64,000 nucleotides of DNA from the NCBI GenBank assembly GCA_950106755.1, contig OX467082.1, forward strand, positions 48,254,588 through 48,318,587, in the 5' to 3' direction. The position numbers and the translations under genes were made by a program. Positions 47,966 to 59,593 of the stretch are shown here, one piece after another. The notes beneath the pieces were generated by a model. It saw nothing but the letters and a program-made list of their open reading frames with translations, did not search any database and had not been told where the DNA came from. The first letter of the stretch is position 1. Every line of letters starts with the position of its first letter. The stretch comes from Climacium dendroides (taxonomy: Eukaryota > Streptophyta > Bryopsida > Hypnales > Climaciaceae).

Positions 47966-48005
47966 GGTGGTGCGTCATCCTCGGTTTCCGGGATGACGCA
48001 CCACC
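47966..48005. repeat. Perfect 15-bp-arm hairpin
   Basis: GGTGGTGCGTCATCC and its exact complement GGATGACGCACCACC flank the 10-base loop TCGGTTTCCG. GC-rich and free of mismatches. It contains TGACGCA, a bZIP-like core, on both arms. Confidence 0.95.
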
Positions 48006-48562
48006 ACGAGATGTGAGCCTCTTTTGCACACCATGACAAGTTGGTAGCCTGACTGAGCCGTTCGGCCACTCGTCGCTCATTTGCACTTTCATTTATAATT
48101 TGACTGATTCGAATGACCCTCGAAATGTGTTGACTGAATTGCATCCAGTGCATCGCTTGTTCGCTTCTCCTCGAGAATGAAGACGGAGGTGGCGACGCAA
48201 CTGCGCAAGCACATCGAGTGCATAGAAACGCCGCATCTCACGCAAACCCTAAAACCGACCGACCTGGTGCTCTATTTGGCAGACCGTGGCTGCCACTGGT
48301 CATCTGTGTCTGTTCAACTGAACAGAAAAGGGAGATCTTATCATTTACCCTACACACTTCTGACAAATATGAACAGAGAGCTGACAAAGTAGTGCAATTT
48401 TTCATCCATTTTTTTGGAGGTGTGTGTGTGTGTAAGAATCTTCAATTCTTCAATATGCACATCATTCAGTCAAGTTAAAGTCACAGTGAGTTATTTTCCA
48501 GTTTTCTATAGAGAGAACTCCAAACCGTGAGGGGTTAGCGGCAAATGAAAAGTTTGTTCATA
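48006..48562. other. Unassigned DNA downstream of CBL
   Basis: A 71-codon frame at 48177-48392 has no recognised domain. A short (GT)n run lies near 48420. Confidence 0.4.
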
Positions 48563-49206
48563 TGACCCAAAGGGAGTGTATTTTCAAAATGGACCAAAAC
48601 TGCCAAGAACTTGAGCAATTTTTTTGCTCATTTATTCTTGAGATCTGATAGAATTTAACCATAGGATCTTGAAGTTCATAGTGAAAGTGAGCACCTCAAA
48701 AAATTTCAAACTCTTTGACCATATAGTTTAGTAGATATTTAAGTTTGAAGTTTTATTTGGGTCAATGGGAAAACAAGGCAGCGCACTTTCAAGGAGCATA
48801 TCTTAGTGAGAATATTTCAAAATGATGACCTTTTTGTGCTCAGTGAAAGACAAGAGAGTTGAGAATGCTCATCTCAAATTTCACAACATTTCAAGCATTT
48901 TTCAATTTATGGTGGAGCTTGCAATGCACGGTGGTCATTGAAATGAGAATAGTGTTTGTAAGAAAAACAAGAACGGGATAGTTTGTCTTTTCCTTGAGAT
49001 CCTTGGATCTACTCTTTTCGAGGTAGATCTGCCTTTCTTGAGGTGGGCAACAATCACATTGGTTGGCTGACTTTTTAGTCCATACCCAAATTGGCCCCTC
49101 CCAAATGAGTTGTGAACTACATTACAATACTCAACTTTAAAAAGTTCCACAAGATGGAGTTTAATTCGGAATTTGATCAAACTACCACCATGGGATGACC
49201 AATGCA
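48563..49206. repeat. 644-bp direct repeat, copy 2
   Basis: Starts TGACCCAAAGGGAG and ends CAATGCA. Same orientation as 43591-44234. The pair brackets the CBL locus. TG...CA ends and equal length recall LTRs, but no target duplication, primer-binding site or pol is present. Confidence 0.9.
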
Positions 49207-52200
49207 GTCTATTTTTTTTAATTATTTAAAAATAAAATAAAATTTGATAATTAGAAACTCAGAAAAGAAGAACATTGACTAGAAAATGGTTGCTTAGATC
49301 ATCAAAGGTTATGGCAATTATTTATTATGGACTTGTCTCTTTCAAATGCAAAGAATTCAACTTTTGTAATATCATATTAGTTTACAAACATGATACATTG
49401 TACCAAGATAGTTTTTGGATAAAGAACAATTGAGCCTTTCATTGACAACATCTAGTGCATCCACAAATTTTCAAATGACATTATTTCAAACTAAGAAACT
49501 CAATTTGTATCAAATTTGAAAGCAAGTTTGCGTCAAATTTTACAAGTGAAGATTAATCTTTCACCAACATATCTCTTTCAATTGAATGGACAAGTAGAAC
49601 GAACGAATCAAAGTATAGAGCAATACCTGCACAAGTAGAAGTTTAATAATGTGAACAATCCAATTTCACTTGAATTGAAATTCAAGTAGGATCGAGTAGA
49701 TTGAAATAGAAAATTTTCCTAAGTGATAAAATGGTTTAAAGTAGGAAAAACACAAAGTTGTGAAAGGAAAATACAAATCTTCTTTTATGGTCCCTTTTTT
49801 TGCATCTCAAGGGTTGTAATGCTCTAAATATTATAGAAATTCAATAAGTATAAGTGTGTAAAAATGATGTTTGAAAAAGGTACCAACTTGGTCATTCTAA
49901 AATACTTTTTTAACCTACAAAGGACCAAGGCATTTTTCTCCTCAAAATCCACCTCAAATAGCCATTTCTACTTTTTTGAGCCATGCAAATAAAAATATGA
50001 TTTATTGTAGAACCTAATCATAAGATCTTGAACTTGTATATGAACATGTATAATATTTAATAGCATGTATTGTTGTCATTGCCTTGGCTCTACAATAGAT
50101 AGTGTGGAATATTTGACATCCAACAATACTTCATTAGTATCTAAGTAGACAAGTGGAGGCTCAATGTGATGAGCAAGAAAGGAAAGGTACTGCTAATGAA
50201 TGTTATATGTGGTAAATTTGCTTGTTAAATTTGACTAGACAAATTAAAATAAATAAACATTTGAAGTAAAGTGAAAAGGTTTTTTTGACCTTACCTAAAA
50301 ATTTCATATGACTTTCATTGTTGTTTGTGATAAATTTTGCTTTAAGGATTTTGAGTTTAAGAATCTACCATATTCTAAATCATAATAGGCACACCTCTAT
50401 CAATTAAATCCTACAATGTGACTATATTGTGAGGGATGATAATGCTCTACACCTTTTTGCAGTCAATTCTTTTTCAATTTTTTTTCAAATTCCAAAAATT
50501 CCAATGGATTCATTAGAAGATTTAAATCATTTTTCACAAGTTTCAAGAAAAAAATTGAAAAAAAAAATCTCTTATTGTACACAAATTAGAAGGCCAATGC
50601 TATTACAAAATTATTAAATGATATTGGACAACTTTTGAAAAATGGGGTTCATGATGTTTCCATTCAAACCCAAATTATTCTTGGATACAATGTCAAACAT
50701 TAGAAATATTGAAGCACCCCTCTTTCTAAGAAGTTCATGACTAAACATCTATGCCATTAGAAAAAAATGGGGCTTCAATAAGGCTGTCAAATTTGGACCA
50801 ATATTAAAAAAATTATTGAATAAAAATATGATATTTTTAAAAAAAAATTGGAATTTTTTAAGCCCCATAATAGACTAGGTAGACTATAATTTCTTTTCAA
50901 AATATAATTTCTTTATTTTTATTATTCACTATTGGATCTTTTCTACATTACATGTTGCCTATACAATAGCCCCATTTTTTGCCTTTCACTGCTTGCAACA
51001 TAAGTCAATGGAAATTGGCTTGCTTGCCTTATCCTCCAACCTCCACTACAAGAAAAGAAAACCCATAATTTTTGAACCGTGTGTCTAATTACCAAAAAAC
51101 TAGATGTGCAAGAATTTAGTGGAAAAATACATCTAAGGAAAAAAAATTCAAAAATCAAAAGAGGAATTGAGATTATAGGATCTAGCTACTCAAACTTCTA
51201 TCAGTCTCTCAAAGGGACTCTTGGTCCTTTATGGGTTAAATAGGTAGTTTTATCAAATATGAATCTACTTCATGAAAACATTTTTACAACATTTAATTAA
51301 AAGGCAACACATTCACTTGCTACAATTTTCAATAAATTTAGACTACTTTAGAGGTGCATTTTCAATATAAACATTTTGTTGATACTACAAAAATACTTCA
51401 AAAGTGACATTTCATTTCATGGTTTAGAAGTTTAACTATGTAGGAAGATTATTAGCCATTTTTGAACATGAATTCATCCAAATATTCTCTTGCATTTCAA
51501 TATTCGTGTCACTTTTATGCGTTTAAATATTTGAAGATGGATTTGCTCAAAGACGTGCTATCATTGATGGAGTTAATGTACAATAATATCCAACATTCTT
51601 TAACAAGAAAGATATCCATTTTTTTCAACCAACTAGTACCATGTATTCTCAAACAAATTCAATTTAAACTAAAGATCATGTCAGAAAATCTTGCTACAGA
51701 AAATCTAGTTGCTCATCTAATAGCTACGCATCATAAATTGAAGTTTCATTTAGAAAAAGTCTAAGATTATTATAAAAACTATTCAAATCAAAGTTATAAG
51801 GCTGAATTACTTTACAAAGTTTACAACATATACCCACAACATATACAAACAAAATCACCTTCAAAGAAACTAAATTGTCAAAGACTTGGAGTCTTGGACC
51901 TTTTGTAATTCTACATCAAATAAATAAAGCTAGTTTTTGTCATGACCTACCAACAACCATGCATATTCATTCAATTTTTCATGTCTAAATTTCAAAAACC
52001 TATAAAAAATTAAGTGTTCAAAGAAGGAATACCTTCCTTCTAGTCTCAATTGAAATCAATTAAGAAATGGAATATGAAGTCAATGAAATATTCAACTCAC
52101 GTATTGCCTAAAGACAAGTCAAATATTTCATCCACTAGAAAGACTATAGCATTAGCAAATGCACATAAGAACCTTCTTCAAATGTCATCCATCCATCTAA

Positions 52201-53839
52201 GAAAATCAATAAATTTCATGAACAATATTTTAATTAATCAAAGTCTATACAATAATAAAGAGTATTAGTATTTTTGTGATAAAGCTTCTATATCCGTGCA
52301 TAAGAAAAAAACATTAGGAAAGGAAAGTCACCAAAGATTTTGCAACCATAGTTCTATAATATAGCATCCTTTAGAGTTTAGCCTTATGCATCTAGCTCTT
52401 GACTAGATTTGAAGGCTAATTTCACTACTATAGTAAGTGAAAGACTAGGGCGGTATATCTTTGTTGAACTTTATTTTTTCTTCCCCAAAACAAGGTTCAA
52501 TAGAAATCTTTGTAATATTTTTTGTAATATCCAATAAAAAAAATTCAAAAAAAATTCAAATTTTTTTGGCATCTATTTTAGAATTATTTTTGCCAACCTT
52601 ATCCTACAATTAAAATATATCTAAGTAGTTAGTTATTTATAGAATCTGAAGATGTCATGCAATATATAGAATCTAATCTTTCACAATTACCAAGCTAAGC
52701 ATTCCACTCATCAAATGCTTTACATCACAATTTCTAGACAAAAGGAGTCTTTTATACAACAAAAATGAATTCACATTGGCATGGGAATCTCCAATTTGAC
52801 ACTTAAGCCTTAGTGATTTGGTTAAAAGCTTTGAATTCAATGGCCTAAAAGCTACCTCTTAAGGATGTTTTGAAGGTCTTAAAACATGGAGCACAATCTT
52901 TGAATTAGTCCAATAGGTGGAAGTCATGGTCATAATTGTTGGCAAAATGGAATCATACATTCTTTTACAAAAGATCAATTGCTAACCTACATTGCAACAA
53001 CTATTTGTTGTATCATTCATTTATTTAAAAATGTGAACAAAGTTTACCAAAGATTCTTTTGAATATTGTTGCTAGGAGAAGAGGTGATGTCACAAACATT
53101 TGGAATCTTCTAAACACCTTGAAAGCCCTCTACATTAGAAGAAAAATTTGTTTACCACAACTAGTTACACAACATCTAAGTGTCTTACACAAATATCTTG
53201 CAATTTATGCTATTGTTTTTAGCACCAAATCTTACGTATATACACTTTTAGTTGCAAATTAGTTATAAAATGAAGTGTAGACAATAAAAAATTTATAGTC
53301 AACTATACTAACAGTTGTCTTGCAAAGTAAAGTTATTACAACTAGTAAATAACAAATTTCATAGCATTTTAATTAGAAAATAAAAATCATTTTATACTTG
53401 TAGTTGTTTCCTAGTTTAATTCAACTTTTGTGCAACTCAAGTTGTAGTTGCGTTTCAATCAAATTTAGTTTTTTGCAATTGCATATTAACATAGTAGATT
53501 CCATGGACCATAAACTTGTCTACATTGACAATTGAGATGAATATTGGATGGAAAATAGTTTAGATTAAATTTGTATTTGAACTCTATATATTCCCATAAT
53601 TGCATGAGTTGTGATCTAATATTTTTTTCTAGATGAAACTAGTTCAAAGCTAGACACTTAAAAAAAACAAGTAATGGATACTATGCCTAACGATATTATT
53701 TATCCATACTTCATTTTTAGTTGCCTCTTTCTTTTATCAATGACAGACAATTGGATACACTTGCATTAAGAAAAAAATGAGCCCTCAAAGGGGCTGCTTC
53801 ATAGTAAAAGTTCCCTTCAATGAAACTTACAACCCTTTT
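49207..53839. other. Long AT-rich stretch, no gene recognised
   Basis: Only short Lys/Asn/Ile-rich frames. CACTACAAGAAAAGAAAACC at about 51043 resembles a CACTA left end, but I found no partner end or element body. Confidence 0.4.
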
Positions 53840-54060
53840 GAGGGACAATCACGAACACCGAATTAGACATTTTTGCACTTGGCCAAGTGCAATGACCGTA
53901 TGCACTACTATTCACAAGAATTGTGTTTTTACGAAAAGTGGGTACCCCCTACCTTTTTAAAAAGATTTGTCTTGCATTGTATTGTGTTGTACTTCATTTA
54001 AGGATGGAAATTTCATATGAGGATGTAGTTTTGAATATTCCTAAGTAGAACAAGTTTAGA
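53840..54060 (+). pseudogene. Copia pol 3' end relic, second copy
   Basis: Matches the complement of 28270-28480, including CACCGAATTAGACATTTTTGC, ACTTGGCCAAGTGCAATGACC and ATATGAGGATGTAG. It is the end of Copia RNase H and its downstream sequence; the rest of pol is absent here. Confidence 0.7.
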
Positions 54061-54094
54061 ATATACGCTTTCCTCATGTCCATTATTTTCACTA

Positions 54095-54245
54095 CAAATT
54101 TTTTTTTCCAAATTGACATGTCCAAATTGACTAAAGTGTCTGAATTTACAAAAAATTGACAAGAAAATGTCCTAATTGATAGAAAAATGTCCAAATTGAC
54201 ACATCCGATTTGACAAAAAAATGTCCAAATTGACACTACTTCCTT
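54095..54245. repeat. Short repeats of ATGTCCAAATTGACA
   Basis: Five or so imperfect units of AAAATGTCCAAATTGACA occur within a segment absent from the other arm of the inverted repeat. Confidence 0.7.
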
Positions 54246-54552
54246 GGAGTGTGTTATGATTTTTATATTTGAATTTTCAAACATCATACACTTCAATTAC
54301 ATAAAAATCACATCATTTTGATGCTCATTTCATATGTACAATAAACAATCATTGTCATTATTGAAAGACTTATTCAGAAAATGAAAATGAATGAGAAGTC
54401 ATATCCATAGTCTTCCCCATTTTTTATTTATAAATCACAATAGACAAAGAAAATTCATTTCAACATTTGCAAATACTTTCAAAACAAATACACTAGGTCC
54501 ACACTTCCTCAGACTATATACTACTATCTCTTTTACTATCTTGCTTGATTTA

Positions 54553-55790
54553 CTACACTTCTGCATTTGGTATCTCTAGTACACGTTTTAATGATTGTGT
54601 CAATTTTGTTTCTTCTTCTCCAACTTCTTTTGTTTCTTCGTATACATCTGGTTTACCAATTGGAGTTAGTGGAGGAGGAGAGGCGTATTCCAATGCCCTA
54701 TCCACCATAGCATTTGCAATGGGCGTTGACACCCCCTTTGCCAAAGTTGGTGATACAGTTGATCTTTCAAAGACAGAAACAACACGCTCATAATAGTAAG
54801 ACCCTTCATTTTCCATTCGAATATATTTAATGTGGTCCTTATCATAATAATACCTATCTTCACCCAAAGTGAAGCTCTCCAAATTTTGAGTATTGAATGC
54901 CAATAATATTGATATTGGTTCCATTGCTATCGATGTTCTTTCCATTTCTCCACTCTCCACTCTAATATTTGTAGCTACTGTTTTACCTTCAATCCCTCTA
55001 CCTTCAACTCCAACGTCTGTTGTTGCCAATATACCTTCAATCTCTCCAACTTCAACTCCAACATCTGTTGGCACCAATATATCTTCTACTTCTCCACCTT
55101 CAATTTCAACATCTGTTCTAACTAGTGTGTTTTTGGTTTCTCCACCTTGAACACCAACTTCCACTACTGTTGGTGATTTTCCACCTTCAATTCCAATATC
55201 CTTCGCTTTAGTATTGTTTGCATCCTTGTTATGTTTCGCTAGATCATAATCAGAGTCTTTTTCCACTTACAACAAGTCTGCTTGGTCCCCATGGACATCA
55301 CTTCCAACATCAGTGTCAAATGAGCCCAAATATAGGCCACCACTAGGTAAATCATCCGAATGCATTTGTTCCAAATCTCTATCACCTCCACTTGATGAAG
55401 AAGCTCCAAATTCAATTGCAATCTTTTTGTCCTTCCATTTCTTTTGTAGAGTCCTTTGAAACCGTTTTCCTTCATCCAATGAGTTGCTTGATGATTGCAC
55501 TACTCTTTCACGCCTACCACGTGGAACTCTTGCATCCGTTAGAGGAAGATCATGACTACGCAATTCATCTCCCATGCTCATTACTTGCGATCATCTTCTA
55601 TCAGTTATCTTGCGCTCACTATTTAGTATCACCATTTTCTCCCCATATATCACTTGCAATGTATTATATATAAATTGCATATAGATTGTTCTACCTTCCA
55701 TGATGATTATTTCATTGCCTATGAAACCAGTCTCCAAAATCCTAGGCAAGGCCACTGTGATGCCCAATGTTACTAATCCTCATTTTTGGA
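54553..55790 (-). pseudogene. Unknown ORF beside Copia 3' end, copy 2
   Basis: The minus-strand frame 55266-54553 (about 237 codons) is open, with upstream parts at 55581-55267 and to about 55790 in shifted phases. It shares with copy 1 the KKIAIE...QMHSDDLPSGG segment and the acidic VGVEGGEIEGIL-type repeats. It also shares YYYDKDHIKYIRMENEGSYYYERVVSVFE, and this copy shows the undisrupted sequence at the point where copy 1 is split (VSTPIANAMVDRALEYA...PLTPIGKPDVYEE). It ends KRVLEIPNAEV. Function unknown; low complexity in the middle suggests a flexible region. It lies tail-to-tail with the Copia relic at 53840. Confidence 0.6.
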
Positions 55791-56025
55791 GTAGATACAT
55801 TTGGACCATTCTTTTCAACTCCATTGGTGTTCTCTCCAATTTGTCCACTGCTCTTGGCATTACATATGTATTTCAACAGTTTCAAAAAACTACATCCAAA
55901 TTGTTTAAGCTACGAGGAAGATTTTCTATAGGTCCACTCTCTCTCGAATATTGCAAAATAATGACAATGTCCCCCACTGCTTGTACACTGCGTTGACGTT
56001 GTCCTCCATGATGTAGATCATGTGT

Positions 56026-56764
56026 GGAAATCTGGAAACTTAAGACGGATTCAGATTTGAGGGAAACGAGTAGAAATAAGTAAAAATTTTAAAAATTTTA
56101 AGGTTAGAACTTGGATTTAGTCTAATTGAACTCGAATTAGAGAATAGACGTTCTGGCGAAATCCATAACCGGATCCTTTCCGGATCTGGAATTCGGAAAT
56201 TTCTGGAACCTAGGAACCTATAGCGTAGACCCTCAAGGCTACGAGTATAGGGTACCGTTCCTGAAATGGTCTTGTAGCTGTTACCCCGATAACCGTAGAA
56301 AAACGTGTCTGTATTTAAGCTAGCTGCTTTCAAGTTTCTCTTCATTTTCTTGTTTGTATGCTAGTCTTCCGCGTTGTTAGTTGAGTGAAAGAGAGGTGAG
56401 ATAGCGAGCGCATTAGGTTTTCCTTTCCTCACACCTCATTTCTGCTTAGCTTTATGGCGACGGGACCTGTGCGGAAACTAGTTGTACCTACCCGGATCAT
56501 TTCTCCGGCCATTCCGAAGACTACAGAACAATACAAGCAGTTAGAGGAGGATCTGACTAGCATAGGATGTGTCGGTCTGTTACGCCGACTATGGAGTGTG
56601 AAGAGTGAGGGGATGATTTAGGAGTTGATCAGCGAAGTTTTGAATCAGTATGAACTCACACTGAGAGGTCGACCGGTCACGTGGACAGAAGATATCTTGA
56701 TGGATGTTTACTAGTTTCGGAAGAGCGGAGCTGGATTAGCCTCGAGGACAGATTGTTTCATAGC
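56026..56764 (+). mobile_element. Gag-like element, copy 3 (5' fragment)
   Basis: Begins TGTGGAAATCTGG exactly where the inverted repeat ends, after TCATG. A frame from ATG 56454 shares the gag-like domain (EEDLTSIGC, LRGRPVTWTEDI, GLASR...IAGK) and carries TAG at 56619 and 56712. It is cut off at 56764, where copy 2 begins. A TATA-like GTATTTAAGC lies near 56311. Confidence 0.6.
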
Positions 56765-58195
56765 AGGGAAGTTGTCGCAACCCAACTTTTTGAATTTTTC
56801 TCTCTATTGTGTTTTAAAATACGGAATCTGGAAAAAGTATGCCCAGATCGGTACGAGAAGAAGAATCAAATTAAAAGTTAGAATGATTTGGGAAAAAAGC
56901 AGTCACCAACCGGAATAGAGATGGAGCGGATATTGGAATCGAATCTAGTCCAGATTCAAAGCCGGAGGAACAGATCCGAGATTTGCGCTTGGAAAAGTGG
57001 AAAAAGTAATGATTAGGTTTCTAGAGTATAAAAAGTTTCTTTTAGGGTTTTGATCTCCCATTTGCATCTGAAAGCTTTAGCTTTCCCTTACGCTCTGAGC
57101 TAGGCTCTACTGGCGCCACTTTTCTAACTTTGAGTATTCTTGTGTGTGTGTGCTTCCTTTGCGCTCAAACGTTGAGTAGAGATTAGATTAAGGTGCAAGT
57201 GTTAACTGTGTGCACCTAAGAGAGTCTGTCCAGTTGAGATCGGGCGAGCGTTGCGAGAGTTTGTGAGAGATTTGGTGCAGGTGTTAACTCAGTTGAGACC
57301 GGGGAGAGATTGTGAGGAACGGAACGTGCGGCTAGGAAGGAAGTGAGGTAGTAAATCGGTGAGGATTCGGATGCCGCAGCTAAAGCACCCAAGATCTCTA
57401 GGACAAGCAAGTGCACCTAAGGTAGAGATCAAAGTCAGAAAGGTGGCGCCAGTAGAGCCTAGTGGAAACTGTGAGAGATCCGAGTTGATGGAGGATCTCT
57501 CCGTCATGGGATGCGCAAGTTTCTAGGAAAAACCGTGGGGCTTTAGAAATGAGGCCATAGTTAGGGAGCTCATAGAAGGAGCTCCTAACTAGTTCGATAA
57601 TACCATCCGCCTAGTTCTGTCCATGTGGACAAATGAGATTTGGAGATGGGTGTATGATTTTGAACAAGGAGGCGCAATGTAGGCCAATCGGAAGGGGGAC
57701 TTCGTGAAGGGGAAGTTCAAAGGCGCGGCCAATCCCAAGGACGGATACGCCATAGAGGATTGCGTCGACAGACGATACAATAGACTTCTGGAGTTCTTGA
57801 TGCCAATCCTGCATTCGAAAAAACCTACATGGGATACTTCCACGATCGGGAATGCCATCTTCGGAGCCCTAAGCGGGGAAAAGAAGATGTATTGGGCAAA
57901 CTTCATTGGCGGAATGGTCAACGTATTGGTGGCCAATTGTCACGGACATGTCATACCGGACTTCATCCACACCCCACGGATTCCCGTGAAACCTAATACT
58001 GGTATAGTTTAGTCGTTAATTAGTTTAGAGTAACTTCTAGAAGGTTCTAGAACCTTCTACTAGTATCTAAAACCTTCCACTAGTTTCCGGAAGCTTCCAC
58101 AAGCTTCCGTATAGTTCTAGTAGTTTTCGGAAGCTTCCATACAAATCTAGATGCCTCCGGAAGCTTATGGAAGCTTATGGAAGCTTCCGGAAGGT
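56765..58195 (+). mobile_element. Gag-like element, copy 2 (truncated), nested in copy 3
   Basis: Starts TGTCGCAACCC, the same first nine bases as the element at 23115. The frame from ATG 57371 carries TAG at 57524, 57590 and 57680 and then stays open to 58012. It contains KPWGF, SMWTNEIW, VYDFEQGG and GKFKGAANPKDGYAIEDCVD, aligning well with copy 1. The coiled-coil half is missing. The 3' part (58020-58195) is a run of AAGCTTCCGG-like repeats ending at the CACTA element. Confidence 0.65.
58050..58194. repeat. GAAGCTTCCGG short repeats
   Basis: GAAGCTTCC, GGAAGCTTATGG and AACCTTCTAG units recur over about 140 bp; AAGCTT is palindromic, so the stretch can fold. Confidence 0.8.
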
Positions 58196-58214
58196 TCACT
58201 ACAACAAAAGCAGT

Positions 58215-59200
58215 GTTTTATGACTGCAAAATATGACTGGCAGCAGTCGTAAAATCGAAAAATATGACTGATGCAGAAATCACTGTAGATGACTCGGAAT
58301 ATGACTGACTCCAGTCGTTTAGAAGCAGTCGCTTCAGACATCAGTCATATTGGCAGTCATATTTTCCGAGGGGTATAAATACCCATTTTTAGCCATAGTA
58401 TGCCAACTAGGCATATACTTTGACTTTCCTAGGGGATTTTTGACTTTTATTTGGGTTGCCCGGGCAAATAAAAAAATCCTACGTGGAATACGACTGGGTC
58501 GAGTCATATTTTTTGATGACGTGGAATATGACTGCAATCAGTCATATTTTTGATGACGTGGAATATGACTGCGATGAGTCATTTTTTTGATGACATGGAA
58601 TATGACTGTGGTGAGTCATATTTCGCAGTAACATGGAATATGACTGCGGTCAGTCATATTTTGCAGTGATGTGGAATATGACTGCGGCGAGTCATATTTT
58701 GCAGTGATGTGGAATATGACTGCGGCGAGTCATATTTTGCAGTAATGTGGAATATGACTACTGAGTCATATTTTTTGATGAAATGGAATATGACTGTAGT
58801 GAGTCATATTTTGCAGTAACATGGAATATGACTGCGATGAGTCATATTTTGTAGTGACGTGGAATATGACTGCGGTCAGTCATATTTTGCAGTGAGGTGA
58901 AATATGACTACGGTGAGTCATATTTTGTAATGATGTAAAATATGACTGCGGTCAGTCATATTTTGTAGTAATGTGAAATATGACTGGTGAGTCGTATTTT
59001 TTAGTAACATTAAAAAATGACTGCAATGAGTCATATTTTATTATTATGTCGAATATGACCAGGATGAGTCATACTTTCGAGTGATGTACAATATGACTCA
59101 TCAGTGGAGTTACATTTTGTAATGATGTACAATATGACTACGTTCAGTCATATTTTTTGATGACACGCAATATGACTACAATGAATCATATTCCATGTTA
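58215..59200. repeat. Palindrome array of element B
   Basis: About 20 diverged units of GGAATATGACTGCGGTGAGTCATATTTTGCAGT type (period about 41 bp), the same palindrome family as 30940-31500. Spacers differ (TTGCAGTGATGT here). Confidence 0.9.
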
Positions 59201-59593
59201 CTGTGCTTAGTTATATATTTTTAGAAGTATTCACATGTATTTCGAAGTACGAATTTCAAAAGTGATAAAGCAATTCTACGCTACCTAAGCTTACTTGGTG
59301 GATTATTCATTCATGTTTTTCATTGCTATGAGTGACTTCCACTAATAGTCTCTATAATTAGAAATCATTTTGTCTTCAAAACAAAGAAAATCAAATTCAC
59401 ACTCTAATATCATATCCTAAACATGTCTTTGCAACTTCTCAAATCACAAAACATGGATATACATTCCAGAATGTACTTCAATGACATTTATTACTGAACT
59501 TCAAAACACATATGAAAAAAATCACACTGAGAACACATAAAGACACACCTCACTTTATACTAGAGTGAGCAATCCACTACTGCATACCTTCAC

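Larger units (their letters stand above)
53850..56025. repeat. Large inverted repeat, arm 2
   Basis: Colinear with 28480-21790 in opposite orientation. Lacks the 4.7-kb gag-like insertion of arm 1 but has its own insert at about 54060-54345. Similarity ends at 56025, where a gag-like element begins. Confidence 0.85.

Noticed and set aside
43591..49206. LTR retrotransposon bounded by the 644-bp repeats
   Set aside because: Flanks do not match (CCCAA versus GTCTA), there is no primer-binding site, polypurine tract, gag or pol, and similarity leaks past the right edge.
51043..51063. CACTACAAGAAAAG as a further CACTA element
   Set aside because: No partner terminal repeat, target duplication or internal structure found in the window.
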